64,000 nt of DNA from Cryptomeria japonica (Eukaryota > Streptophyta > Pinopsida > Cupressales > Cupressaceae): positions 478,728,900 through 478,792,899 of the forward strand of contig NC_081406.1 in assembly GCF_030272615.1 (NCBI RefSeq), given 5' to 3'. The position numbers and the translations under genes were made by a program. The notes under the pieces were generated by a model that did no database searches, was not told the DNA's origin, and was given only the letters and a program-made list of their open reading frames with translations. Positions 46,131 to 58,669 of the stretch are shown piece after piece (the stretch's first letter is position 1; each line of letters starts with the position of its first letter).

Positions 46131-49100
46131 AAACTAGTCAAAATTTGAGCTTTTGAATTAAATGTATCACTTGGCTAATCAAATACCTATGTTTCTTAAG
46201 AATATTCAAGATTGGTTATCATATAGTTTCATTCAAAAAGACTTATTAAGCCAAATTTTGATGGCCATCAGTTGTCAACAAGTTTGTATAAGTTCACAAG
46301 TTCAATCACCAAATGGAAGAGCTAGCTATCATGATTTATATATCAACAAGTTGGCCAAGTTTTGAAAGAAGTCGATATATTCAATCTCCTGGCATTATCT
46401 GTAAGTTGGGTCACTTTACAAAGAGACCGACAAGAATGCAGACTAGTCAAAATGGTCAAGTTAGAAACTTCTTGCATTGACTCAAGTTGGAGGTGAATGA
46501 GAATGAATGGTTACAAAAATCAATGCCTTATTCTTCAAAGTTTCCATACAATGATCTATCAGTGAGTTATGTTAGTTTCCAAAGTGAACAAAATGATCAA
46601 CTCATAACTCAACGAGAAGTTGTTTTAGAACTCCATTCATTAACTCATCGGTAAGTTATGAAAGTTACCGAAATGCTACATCAATTAACATCATCGACAA
46701 GTTGCCCAAGTTTATAAAGAAACCAATAAGTTATAGAGAAGCCCCTATTAATATGTTGTATTGACCATTTCACAATGCTTCCAAAGTATTTAAAAAGAAA
46801 TGATATACTCCACTTGGTTATTCACCTATAAGTGAATTGTTTTAGTTTTGAAAGACATCAATGCATTACAAGTATGAAGGGTTAGTTATTATTAACTTAT
46901 ACATTAGGGACTTTCTCAATTTCAAAAGTTGTCAAAAACTTAATTCATTAACCTCATGGGCAAGTTGTTTCAATTTCCAATGAAGTTGATGAAGTAGTTA
47001 TTATAGCTACCTTTTGATAACTTCCCATCAACTTGATATGCATAGAAAGAATTTGGTGAATGGCTTAAGAAAATTAAAGTCAAATACAATTGGCATTCAT
47101 AAAACCGATTGAGACATTATTTGCCATCTTCCCTGCCCGAGTCAAAGTGGGAGATGCATGCAACAAAAAATGATTTACTGACTGAATGCCTTGAATGAAT
47201 GCTATCTCCTGAATGCCGATATTGTGCCAAAAACAAAATCAAATGAAAGGAAGGTCGGTGTTTTGTGCTACTTAGCAAAGGTGCCGATATATGTTGCGGA
47301 TGATACTTGGGCTGCCAATGGCTAAAATAAGGTAGTTATTATAACTACCTTAAGAACAAACAAAATGCAATGACCAAATAGAATAGACAAATGGATTTGT
47401 TGAAACAAATTTAGAAACTTCAAAGTAAATATAATCAGCAAGGGTATAACCGATTTCTACATCTTTTGGCAGAATGCCTCAAAGCGATGTAACCTCATGA
47501 AATGTTTGTTAGAGAACTTCAAAAGAGATGTAATCTCATGCAATGTAAAGACTTCAAGGTTAACACAGAATAGATTTTTTGAAAAGGCTTTAGAAAATTT
47601 CAAGCAAACCATGCCAAAGTTCTCCATGTCTTTGTAGAATGGGTGTTCCTAAACAGGCTATGGACATGCATCAATGCAACGGCTACAAGGATACTATTTT
47701 TGGGTCATTGCATATTCTTGTAAAATGACTAATCATAGTCAAAACACTAGAATCATTTGACAAGAATGAGTTAAAGAAGGTCATCTTACAAAATGAGATG
47801 ATGATTACAATTTGTAGTAAATCGATTCATTGAATCAATTTCAGAAATTCAAATCGATACAAATCATGGCTATATCAAGCTAGAGTTTTCAACCTTTTCT
47901 AGTGTCCCCCCCAGCCATATTGATATGCATGCGAGATGTGCAATCACAGACATGGCACATGAACTATTCCACACAATACGTCAAAGGAATGTTTTTGGAT
48001 GCAAATGTTATAATATGAACAAAGTATTTTAAGTTATTTAATAAAGAGCTTCAAGGAACGCAACTGAACAAAAGTGCTAATGGGTTTGATGAGAAAGGAT
48101 GGATTTGAAGATAAGAAACATTTGAGTATTTGCATCATGTCAAGGGGAGAAAAAACTTTATTGAAATGGATTAAAATTATTATACCAAGAGTTTTGTTGA
48201 ATGCCATTATTGCGTTTGAAATATTTTTGATTGACATAGGTTTGGTTCAAAGTTGATAAATTTATTGAGCTAACAGGTGGGGTTTGCTTATTTGGTTCCT
48301 ATAGGGTACATGGTAAAATATGGATTACAGATTACACCTCAAAATATCATTTGAATTGGATCTAGAGAAATTCAATGAAGTGAAATGATATCCCACATCA
48401 AGAATCAAGTGGAGGAATTCCCTATGCAAAGAATGCTTAACATATACAATTAGATCTGAATTCCTTGAAGATAGAAAGATGTGTTTTGTGTTCTCTAATG
48501 GCTAGATCATGAAATAATTACAAAGGAAAATGGAGAAAATGAAGATGAAGATAGGAGATGTAACTTGCATAACTCATGACATGGTTTTTAATTATAATCA
48601 AAAGTATAAAAGTGACCTATGTTACTTATTGTAGACACAAGTTAGAATTTAAAATTCATTTTTGTAAAAGTTAGGTAAATCCTAAATTATTTGTAAAGAG
48701 TTAGTTATCTTAAGTGGTTAGGCTAAGTAGTTGCGGGGTAGTTATTTTAAGTGCCAAAGTTGGGTAGTTACTCTAAGTAACTATATTTATAAAAAGAAAG
48801 TTAGCTGTTTCAAGTTGGTGCACTTAAAGAGTTAGTTATTCTAAGTAGTTATAAAAGTGGTTAAGGTAGTTACCTTAAGTGGTTACTAGCCTCACTTATA
48901 TATATTTCTTTTTAATTCAATCATAGGGGAGATTCTTACAGAAGGGGAGATGCTGGAGAACTTTTGGATTTTACATTTTGTACTCAAAGCTTTTGAACTT
49001 GTATACTTTCACAATAATAATCAAGAATGCATTTAATTCGTGTGTCTTGAATGTACTTCTCAATTATTGTTATCAATTTCTCATATGTTAAATGGATAAT

Positions 49101-49440
49101 TTATTTATGTACTTGTGAAATCTATTGATCTATAGTTTAAATGGTATATGTACTTGATGAAACATAATCATACCTTGGTATCTTGGTTTGGATGTGATAA
49201 GATAACTTGTTTCCTTGTAGGTTGAGATTTGTTATACTTCTTTTGTCTTTACATATCAAACATATTTTGTGCTCAAAACCCCTTGTAATAGTTATCAATT
49301 ATGGAATCTCAGTGTGTATTTGTATGTCTTCCATTGGGGTTTATGGTATCTACTTTCATTAGTTTTGTGTTTTCCTTCCTTTATGTACTTTCAGGTTAAA
49401 AGTACACAAAAATCCCAAAAATTCCCCCATCATATGAGGG
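46131..49440. other. Unassigned 3.3 kb, probably another insertion in the gypsy gag
   Basis: No gene. At 46330-46985 there are degenerate copies of an AAGTTG..AAGTT..AAAGA pattern. At 48630-49440 the sequence looks like a promoter-bearing LTR: it starts TGTAGACACAAG, has many GTAGTTA words and a TATATATAT at about 48895, but no partner LTR was found. The interval separates two parts of the same gag reading, which suggests it arrived as an insertion. The ends are not resolved. Confidence 0.4.
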
Positions 49441-49540
49441 AGTTGCTCCTCTAAAACATAGAGGAAGATTGTGGCCTCACCACGATCTCTCCAACTGATG
49501 GGATGGTTGTCACTTCTCTTCAGGCGAATAGGGTCAAGTT

Positions 49541-50301
49541 TTAAGGAGAATTCATAGTGACAAATCTATTTACCAACATGGTGAAAGATGATCCTTGAGA
49601 TATTTTCTTCTTGAGAGATAATATTTTATTATCCAACCTTTGCACAATAGGATCTATAGTTTTTGTTGAAGATGACTCTAAATAAGAATTTCCTTTGGAC
49701 CTATTAGGATCTTTCCTTATCTTCTTGAAAAGAATTAGATCATCTTCAACCTCTACTGCCAAATATTTTGTAGCTACAAGTTCTCTCAAAACTACCCTTC
49801 TCAACAACAAAATCACCTCAAGTAATTGAGCATTAATGAAGAAGCGCTTAAGATTTTCTAAAGTGGGTTGAGCTATCATGGAAATTTTATTTGACAACAT
49901 GTTGAATTTAGCCACAAACTCACACATGGGTTATTGTGGCTCTTTTTTCATTTGGATAAGTTGCACTAGCAGTGCATGAGCATATTCATCAGGTTTGAAT
50001 CTCTCTTCAATTTTTTTTTGAGTGTCCAACAATCGGTAATGGTTTGAGGTGCAAGATGATAGAACCAATCAACAACAACACCATCTAATGTTTCAACAAA
50101 AAATCTTACTAAAAAATTTTCATGCTCTACCCCAAGAACACCACATGCAATGTTAAAAGAAGTTATATGTTTGTCCAGATGTTGCTTGCCATCTCCATAA
50201 AACTTTGGAATATTCTTTCATGAACCATGAGGAAGTTCATGAAAAGGTGGTGTCAAATTCAAAGCACCAAAAGTATGTCCCCATGGATCTTGAGCAACCA
50301 T
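49541..50301 (-). pseudogene. Ty3/gypsy gag of the ancient LTR-A element
   Basis: On the minus strand from ATG near 50301 the sequence reads IPKFYGDGKQHLDKHITSFN, HENFLVRFFVETLDGVVVDW and FYHLAPQTITDCWTLKKKL, typical of the capsid region of plant gypsy Gag. After a frame break near 49930 it continues with CEFVAKFNMLSNKI, LENLKRFFINAQLLEVILL and VEVEDDLILFKKIRKD. Stops lie near 50220 and at 49925-49980. It lies about 110 bp after the LTR-A end at 50413, as expected for a 5' LTR-gag order. No pol follows it within the segments I assign to this element. Confidence 0.78.
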
Positions 50302-51214
50302 TCTACCATGAAATGTAGATTAGCAATAAAAAATTACCAACAATAAGGAATTGATATGCTTCAATCAAAAGTGTGGGGTTCTTGGTTGTGTATTCGTATC
50401 CCCAACAAAATTTGTAATAAGAAGATGATTACAAAATGTGTCTTTCAGCCATAGGGTGATGAGATAGAATCTCTCCTCACAAAGTGGATGTTGACTTCGT
50501 ATTGAAATCTAATAACTAGTATCTATCTAACCTCTATCTTCTTTGTTGTTTCCAAGGTGTTATAATCACTTTATTCTCCTTTTTAAGAATAAGTTCTTAT
50601 CCAACTCTCTTTCTTCTGAATTGATTTCCTTTTATAACAAGAAAACATAAATAACAAGATACTAACCTAGGCAATAATAAACAATATAACTTTCAACTAA
50701 ACAAAAGGTTGACTCAGAGATGTACCAGTAGATTTATACTAACTATGAAACCTTTGTAAGCCCAAAGTCTTATATGGTATCTCTAACTAATTTTTGAAAA
50801 AACAACTGTAATATGTACGTAGCTCAAAGTATTTCCTATATATCACAATCTTCTATACTCTAAATAGATAACTTTATGTAACACAAAGTCTCCACCTTAT
50901 TATCAAATGCTGATGAAAGATTCACAATAAAATACTATAGCACAAAGTATACAATATTCCACCTTTATACCTTTTAATCCAACCACTTTTCACAACGCAC
51001 AATTCAATCTTTAAAGATAATATGCTAAGAATTACATAAGAACACTCTGACCATACAACAAAGTGCTTCTATGAAAAAGATTGGAAAATAACTCCACTTC
51101 TTTATTGATAGAACTTTCAAATTTCCACTTAAAGCACAAAGTATTTGATATCTCTACAATCCAATGGAGTTTCGATGAATTAGCTAAAAGATAATTATTT
51201 ACAATGAGGATTTA

Positions 51215-51224
51215 TCCTTTATAT
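51215..51224 (-). promoter_or_regulatory. TATA box in LTR-A, right copy
   Basis: Minus-strand TATATAAAGG, conserved with 5068-5077. Confidence 0.5.
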
Positions 51225-51574
51225 AGAGAAGAGCCTTGAGTAAAAATAGAAAATCTACAACTAATTTGACTTATTCAATAGTAGAGTCCTATTTGACTAT
51301 GACTTGTGTTGTTACATGCAATTATAATTTTATAAATTACATGTAAAATGTCATAAACAAATTACATAATGCATAATGGACAATACAAAAATAAACAAAG
51401 TGTCCAAAGACATGTCTTCATTATCACCATCCTTCTTTAGAAAATATTCATATCATTGCAAGGTAGCTAGTGCTTCAAATTCATCTATTCCTAGTGTGTA
51501 GGAGTAGGCATCTAGAATGGAATTGTAGTAATGAATTGAAGAATCTCTAGTGATAAAAAATCTACCTTTTGGAT

Positions 51575-52080
51575 CAAAAATTGTAAATTGGGTTTTAAAA
51601 TGCGATTTGCATAAAGGATAGTGAAAAACACATAAATTGGGTTTCAAAACCTGATTTTCACTTAAGACTAGATTATACATGCAAGTCAGGTTTTGAAACT
51701 CAATTTGCACATTGGATGAACTTATGGTGCAAACATGTTCATCAGGTTTCAAAACCCAATGAACCTTTTGCAGGTAATGTTTAGTGTAGGTATATCATGT
51801 GTTGGTCGAGTTTCAAAACCCGACCTGCAATGATTTGGAATGTTGCACATCGGGTTTTGAAACCCAATGTGCATGTTTGATGCTGAGGTAAGGTGCACAT
51901 TAGGTTTTAAAACTTGATCCACATGTGACAAATGGTGGACTCAAGACATGCACTTCGGGTTTTAAAACCCAAAGTGCATGTTCATTGGTGATGAATGTAT
52001 ATTTTGGCTTTTAAAACTAAAAACAAATATACAATGAGAGATGTGCATTTTGGGTTTTAAAACCCTAAATGTATGAAGAG
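51575..52080. repeat. Hairpin array in LTR-A, right copy
   Basis: Same unit and order as 5385-6110. The best hairpins are 51844-51871 and 51947-51980; the latter is a 34-bp near-perfect inverted repeat centred on GGGTTTTAAAACCC. Confidence 0.8.
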
Positions 52081-52290
52081 GAAAAAGACTAACTTTGGAA
52101 AACAAATTTTCAACAATTTTTTAGAAGACAAATTAAGGGATCCAAATGAGACAATTTCTTGAGGAACCCAACTATGCATGAGGGGTTTTGACAAGTGCCT
52201 CAACGTGTATTCTTAGAGGATGTGGGCTATGAAATGGACAAACTTTGCAGGGGTATCCCACTATTTAAATGAGCTAAAATCAAGGAAACA

Positions 52291-55200
52291 AAACTAAAAC
52301 TTACAAATCTATACCAACCCATTCTCTATTAATGATAATAATGTTGATGCATATGATTTAATTCCCATAGACCATGATACTTTGGATTATAACTATTTTG
52401 ATGCATACAATTTATTTTTAATAGACCATAAATTATTAGATTATTACTATTTTAATTCACACGGACACATGTCAGGATATGAATGTGAGGATGACACATA
52501 TAGATGATGCACCTTCTTCCCCTAGATTTACATAATTGATTACATAAATTCATATGAGGAAACATGAAAAATTAATAATTATAGTCCATTGTATGTGACA
52601 TGACAAATACAAGAAGTCTTATTGGTGAAATTCCTATTGACACTATGTATCAATTCAATGTCTTATGACAAGATAAATACAAGAAGTCTTAGTGGTGGCA
52701 TTCTCATTGACACTAAGAAAGTATAAATCTTATGTCACATCATTCTTACTCTAGATTAATTCTCCATAATACCATGTAGACCATGCCTTGACCACTTGAA
52801 GCTTATTATTTTTGTTGTATATCCATGCTTTGAATACATTCATTATGGTAGAGCTATAAAGATTACACAAGATCTATGAAAGCTTCTTACTGAGATGAAT
52901 CATTTTCTTTCTTTGCATAATTATATACACACCTCCAATGCACATCCTTATGATAGTGATGTAAATAAATTTGTAAGGTTTATTAAAAGAGATTATGTGA
53001 AAAATGAAAAAAAGACAAAGCTAAAATGATAGTTGATCATACCAAACATACCCTATCACCTAAGAAGAATAAGGTTCCTATTGCAAAAAATATTATTTTA
53101 TGCCAAGAATGTTACATCATAGATTTAAAAGAAGAATATTGAATTCTAACAAATGCAACCACCTCCTAAGACATTAAAAAAAATGGAGAAATAAAGAAAA
53201 ACTAATGTTTCACATTTTTATAGTGAATTACCAAGAGTAAAACATCCTTTTAAGAGGAAACATGTGTGATTGAAAAAGAAAGCCATGCAATTGAATATCA
53301 TTTCTTGTAGATTAGATATCTATCTCAAGATTATTGCATTTTAATAGTAGATCATTTATTTGTGACTTAATATTGAGAAAGGTTAATCTCAATGAACATA
53401 AGATTCATCCTCAAAATCCAAGATATTAAAATTAAAATTTCTGGCACTCTTTCTACTAATTGTAAAGAACCAATATAGTACACATTTCATGTGGCTAATT
53501 GGTATGTCATGACATTTACAAATATTAATCATGCTCTTAAGCACATCATGGTAGAATTGAAGAACTATTAGAGAACTTAAGTTTATATATAAGATAATTG
53601 AATGAATAAAAAACTTGGATCATTATCATATAAACCATCTACATGTCTACGAATTTATTTTGATCATTTCCATTGTTGTTGATTTAGTCCACCAAGGAGT
53701 TTGACCCAGGAGAAATAATTCACTTATGATATTCTTTGTTGATCCCTAATAAGACGTTTGCCTTAAATAAGGGTAGTCGTGAAGCTTCATAGGTGTGGGA
53801 CTTAATGGGGCCTATGAAGCAACCTCCAAGATTTTATAGCCAACTCTTCATAATTCAAAGAAGATGGAAAGGGAAAAAAACAATTCAAAATTCCTAGTGC
53901 CTAAACGTCATCTTAATGATCCACAAGATTATAATGAAATGCAAAGATTTTATAACACTTAAATATTTAAGATATAAGACATTTGGGATTTATTTATTCT
54001 AAGAAATAGGTGTAGTATATTAGAAACTTTTTGTTGTAGATAAGAATAAGTCATCAAAGTAACTACAGAGACATGCCGGAACCAGAATAGCTACAGCCAT
54101 ATTGAAGCTTGAAAAGAGAATCAATATAATTATTTTATGCACAAACACAAAGAGATGCCTATTGTATTTTCTAAAAGCCTACTATTCATTAGAAGGAGAG
54201 AGGAGAAATCCATTTTTCCAATTTTCTCCTGAAGAGAATTTTTTTTCCCGTTTTGACATTTTATAATATTTCTCCAATTCCCAATGACTCTACCTGGATG
54301 AGGTGGGGCACATAGGGACATGTGTTAGGAGTAAAAATGTTTTTGGAATATTTTAATTGTAACTATTGAGCACTCTAAGGTGTCAGCACATGGCATGTTG
54401 ATAGAGCTTCTTTCATCACGTTCCCTCAGTCACCAACATGTGGCTTATCTTATCAAGTCAAATAATATACGGTCTAAAGATATGTGGGGATCCCTCCTTG
54501 TTTGAGCAAAGAGAAGCATTATAAATATTAGTTAAGAAACCAAGTGCTACATAGGACTTTCGCTTGCGGAAGTGAACTTAGAATTTATAATTTCGTAGAC
54601 TAGACTTCAATGAACTCTTCTTCATAGGTTCACATGAGTTGTATCAAATTAAATATTAACAACAAACAAAGTGAATATGCCTCCTTCTGAAAGTTCTCCT
54701 TTTGCATCATTGTATCTTCGATCCTCCTATAATCACAAAAATTTTGAATGTCACAAGATGATTGTCAACAATGTCAAACAAGACTAACCTTTATTTGGTG
54801 CAAAATGGCTTCATGATATGGGATTCTCCTAATGGGCCACGGTTTGGGAGTGAGACTAAAAGAGTGGCTCAAGAGATCTATATTGTTTAGAAATGATTGC
54901 ACAATAAAGAAGCATGCAAAACTATAACAAAAAGATAAATCCACAAAGGATCTTATTTGAGAGAAGGAAGAAAATTTAAAAATTAAATTCATATTTTATC
55001 ATATAATATTTTAGGGATTCTATTTGAGTCTTTTATTTTATAATAAAAAAAGTTGAATACTTAGAATGCAACCTTATTCAGGTTGAAGATCCAAGAAATG
55101 AAATGTGTGTGAATTGCAATTTTTTTTTCCTTCTTTCAATGAATAGAATAAGAAAAAATGTACGTCCTTGGGTTAAGCTACATAGTTGAGCCTAACCTCC

Positions 55201-55891
55201 CATAGCCAACTGAATAGATCCTTGTTGCTACACAATCGTTCATAGTTCTAACAAGGTTATCACTCTAATTACTGCAAGACATAGCTCTATTGCCAGATAG
55301 GCATATATAACCCCGGTGGAGTTACTAGCGACACTTGATTGATTGATTTTTATAAGGATCATTTCATTTATTTATTTTTCACTTTTAACAATGAAGTCAT
55401 ATCACCAGGTTGGCATCCAAAGTGGTAGCACAAGTGACCTTAATATTTTTCATTTAAACCAAGGACATACATGTTTTCCATCTCATTCTTACGGGAAGTA
55501 TTTAAGATATGAATTTATTATTGAAACTTATGAAAAATCCACCTGTATATGATAAGACATTCCAAATCATGCAATCCTTCAAATTATAAAATCAAGAGTA
55601 TTAACAAAATCCAAATAAATCTTATACCATAAAAGATGGTATTAAATGCATTAATTTTCACTTTGTCCTATATATACAATCCTTTTGTGTCATCCTTGTT
55701 GTCAGGAGAAAGCATGCGTGTATTAAATGTTCCTTGGGACTGCTACTAGTTACTAACTCCCCCTTGGCAAATAATTTCTTGCCTCTAGATTTAACCCTTG
55801 AGTAACTAATGTGTGAGAGGAGGTATTTGCTATCTATAAAAAACAATCTATCTTAGCTCAATAGACATTACAAATTAAGAAATATTAAGGA
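52291..55891. other. AT-rich decayed DNA, no gene
   Basis: No open frame above about 70 codons looks real. On the + strand 52320-53600 can be read in short protein-like pieces (for example NVDAYDLIPIDHDTLDYNYF). They hint at a very old gypsy-like coding region, but with a stop every few dozen codons. The segment 55170-55325 resembles N3 at 30180-30315. Nothing else stands out. Confidence 0.4.
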
Positions 55892-56559
55892 ATGTTTGTA
55901 GAAGCATCAATGCTAAGTATTCAAGCTGAGCCTAATATGGATACCCTCATTAGGTTAACAACTAACAAGTATCAACATGGATTTTTAGGCCTTATTACAG
56001 ACAATAGGTTAGAGCATCTGCTCAAAACTAACAATGATATGATCATTGCAGCTATGAAATGGGTCCTTGGAGCTAACTTCCTCACTAACGAGGATAGATA
56101 TTAGGTAAATACTAATATTGTATCTTGTTTCATGGGGTCCTTGCTAGATTTGGGTGCACCAAAGCCTGATATGGTATTGATGATGTGGGGATAATTAGGG
56201 ACAAAATATAATGGAGGACTAGATTAAATTTTGGAGGTGGCCCAATATGAATTGGAATTCCCATGACCATACACTTCAATGCATATGTGGAATGTGGCAT
56301 TATGGTACCATGACATCCACTTATCAGTAAACTTTGCACCATGAGCATTAGAGAGAATAAAAAATACTCTGGGTCTGCATGTGGGTTCCTAAGGAAGCTC
56401 ATATCGATAGACATGGCCTTTGACATGGAGTGGATTGAAGAGATCAAAGCCTTGGTATATGACAACAAGGTCTGGGACACAAAATTTAGAGATATGTCGA
56501 GGGAGGAGGAGCTCCTAGTATTCAATGAAGAAGAAGAAGAAAACGAATCCTCAAATTGA
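55892..56559 (+). pseudogene. Unknown broken open frames
   Basis: Two protein-like pieces lie on the same strand. The first, 55892-56104, has 70 codons, including MDTLIRLTTNKYQHGFLGLI and AAMKWVLGANFLTNEDRY. The second, 56341-56559, has 72 codons with an acidic tail (SREEELLVFNEEEEENESSN). Between them the frame is broken by stops. I do not recognise the protein. It may be a decayed element gene or a gene fragment. Confidence 0.35.
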
Positions 56560-56922
56560 ACAAAACCCTACTTGTGTTGCACTCTTTCAATCCTTTTCTC
56601 CTTGTTGTGACCTACACATAATACAACTTTTTATTTAAAATATTTTGAAAATGAATCATATGTGTATATTGCAAACATCTATCTATGATAATGAATATAT
56701 GCATATAGATTTTATTCAAAGGTGTACATTTTTTGCATCTTTCTTCCCATGCATGATTTTATAACATATGAAAAGATGTAATTCTTAAAAGATTTGTTAA
56801 ATTTATAGAAGAACATGAAGCAAATGGGTACCACTCTCATCATTTAAAACAAAAAGGTTTATAAGCATAATGATAGCCACCATTCATTGTATACAATAAC
56901 CAATGAAGGGGAATAGGTACCT
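56560..56922. other. Intergenic AT-rich stretch
   Basis: No feature seen. Confidence 0.4.
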
Positions 56923-57780
56923 TGTTGGATTCTTGGGGAGATTTTTTGATTTGGTTATTCATTGTGGCTCCTAGGATATGTTGTTGTCATTGATGTCAAC
57001 ATATTATTGTGAGTTATTCTGGTGAGTTTGGGAAGATTTTTTGATCCAGTTTTGTAGTTTGGTTTTGATGTTCAATGTTTTGCAGAGTCCGATATTTCCT
57101 CCAGTATATTTTGATGTGATTAGATCTTGTGGTGAGACTTTGGATTGTTGTTTGGGATGATCTTGTGTATCTAAAATTTAGGTGGCTTGTGATTTGGTGG
57201 TCTACAAGTTATCTTTCCTCATGACAGTTGCTGATTGGTTATGTTCTTGAGCTTTGAGAGGTTGACCAATGAAGATTTGAAAAGAGGTGTTGGTGCAACT
57301 ATTCTGGATGATTCTAACATGTTTTTTCATGTTTCATAGTCATTTCCTATTTGTTTTGGCTATCCGCATTGAATGTAGTGTGATTTTTTGGTGATTTCTA
57401 TGAACCAGTGATGATCTTCATGTTCTGCAGTATTTATGGTGGTGTATTGTGTTGCGGTTGATCTTGGTGGGATTTCTAATGGATGTAATCATTTGGGAAT
57501 ATGATTTAGGTCCATGCTATGTAATGTAAATCATAATATTGGTCTGGTGATCAATCTTTGTATCATGCAATGTAATTTTTGTAATTGTGAGTTGAGGGAT
57601 GAGGGTTTAGCCGACCTTGATTCAAGGTTGATGATTTGTATCTGTAGGTGAGATGGTTATGCAATTTAGGTGTCGGTATTGTGTCTACATTATAAGAGAG
57701 AGATGAATGTGCAAAAAAGGATTTATCATTTTGTTGGGTGAATATTTTGTCACTAGCGTACCAACGACAAAATATAAAAT
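56923..57780 (+). repeat. LTR fragment related to element G
   Basis: Starts TGTTGGATTCTTGG and shares with the G LTR the TTGTCATTGATGTCAACAT segment, the ATGATTTAGGTCCATGC segment and the order of blocks between. It lacks the leader module and C-tract end, so it is cut at about 57780. Confidence 0.6.
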
Positions 57781-58669
57781 TCACACATAGCTATATTGAG
57801 AAATTAATCTCTCATCTCAGCAAGGGGAGGTTCCCTCTAAAATTTCTTCTCTAATTAAAAAGAAACTAAAATTTGTGGGTAAGTTTCGGGCATATAACTC
57901 TCTTTTTTGAGAGTTTATCTATTTTCCCTCCACTTGTTACAATTTTGTATCACTTATGATACTTACAGAAATGAACAAACTAAATCCAACAATTACACCA
58001 AAAATTACAATCAAGAAGCACAAAGTCTTTCTTAAATGTAATTCTAACTAAACTAATTATTACGAATGCTAAGAAACTAAACTTGGAGCTCAAAGTATTC
58101 AAGTGTAATTTCCCACTTCTTAAAACTACAAGTAATAGTAGCAATACAAAGCCTACTACTAATCACTTAACATCAGAAAATTTTCCAAATATGTAAACAA
58201 CACAAACTCTACTCAGCACACTTGGAAATCTCTTTCAATAACATAGACAATTTTGCCAACAAAATTCTAATATATAAGAATGATTGTGAGAACTAAACAT
58301 AGGAGTAATTCCAATCACAATCACAATCTTCTACTCACTCAAAGTTCAGGTATAATGGATTGCTTTCTTATATTACTTTGAATTCAATTTTACATCCAAA
58401 AAAGCTCAAAGTCTTTGTTGGCACAAAATTTTGGCAGATTTTTGCTTAGCATATAAAAGATAAATATTTGCAAATAAGGCTCGTCTATATATAGGAGAGA
58501 AAGGGAGAAAAAGGTGGGCCCAATTGACTAATTCAACTACATAGTCCCACTTGACTACAACTACAACATAAAGGGAACATGCAATTGCAAGAAAACTTAC
58601 AACATCTAAAAAAGCAACTACATTAAAAATGCATTTACATGAAAAACTAAGTGTCAAAAAGGGGAAACT
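57781..58669 (-). repeat. Possible LTR downstream of the helical remnant
   Basis: CTCAAAGT/CACAAAGTCT words recur (58022, 58090, 58340, 58405) as in LTR-A. A CTATATATAG lies near 58477. On the minus strand an AAGTTTCCCCTTTTT purine/pyrimidine switch lies just after the coding end. It may be the 3' LTR of the element that encoded 58670-59290. No second copy is in the window. Confidence 0.35.

Larger units (their letters stand above)
50413..52290 (-). repeat. LTR-A, right copy (1878 bp)
   Basis: Starts TGTTTCC at 52290 on the minus strand and ends TTATTACA at 50413. The segment 51110-52290 matches 4960-6324. It contains a minus-strand TATATAAAGG at 51215-51224 and the hairpin array at 51575-52080. 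CACAAAGTCT-like words recur at about 60-bp spacing in 50760-51140. It sits just upstream of the gypsy gag, so it is probably the 5' LTR. Confidence 0.62.
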
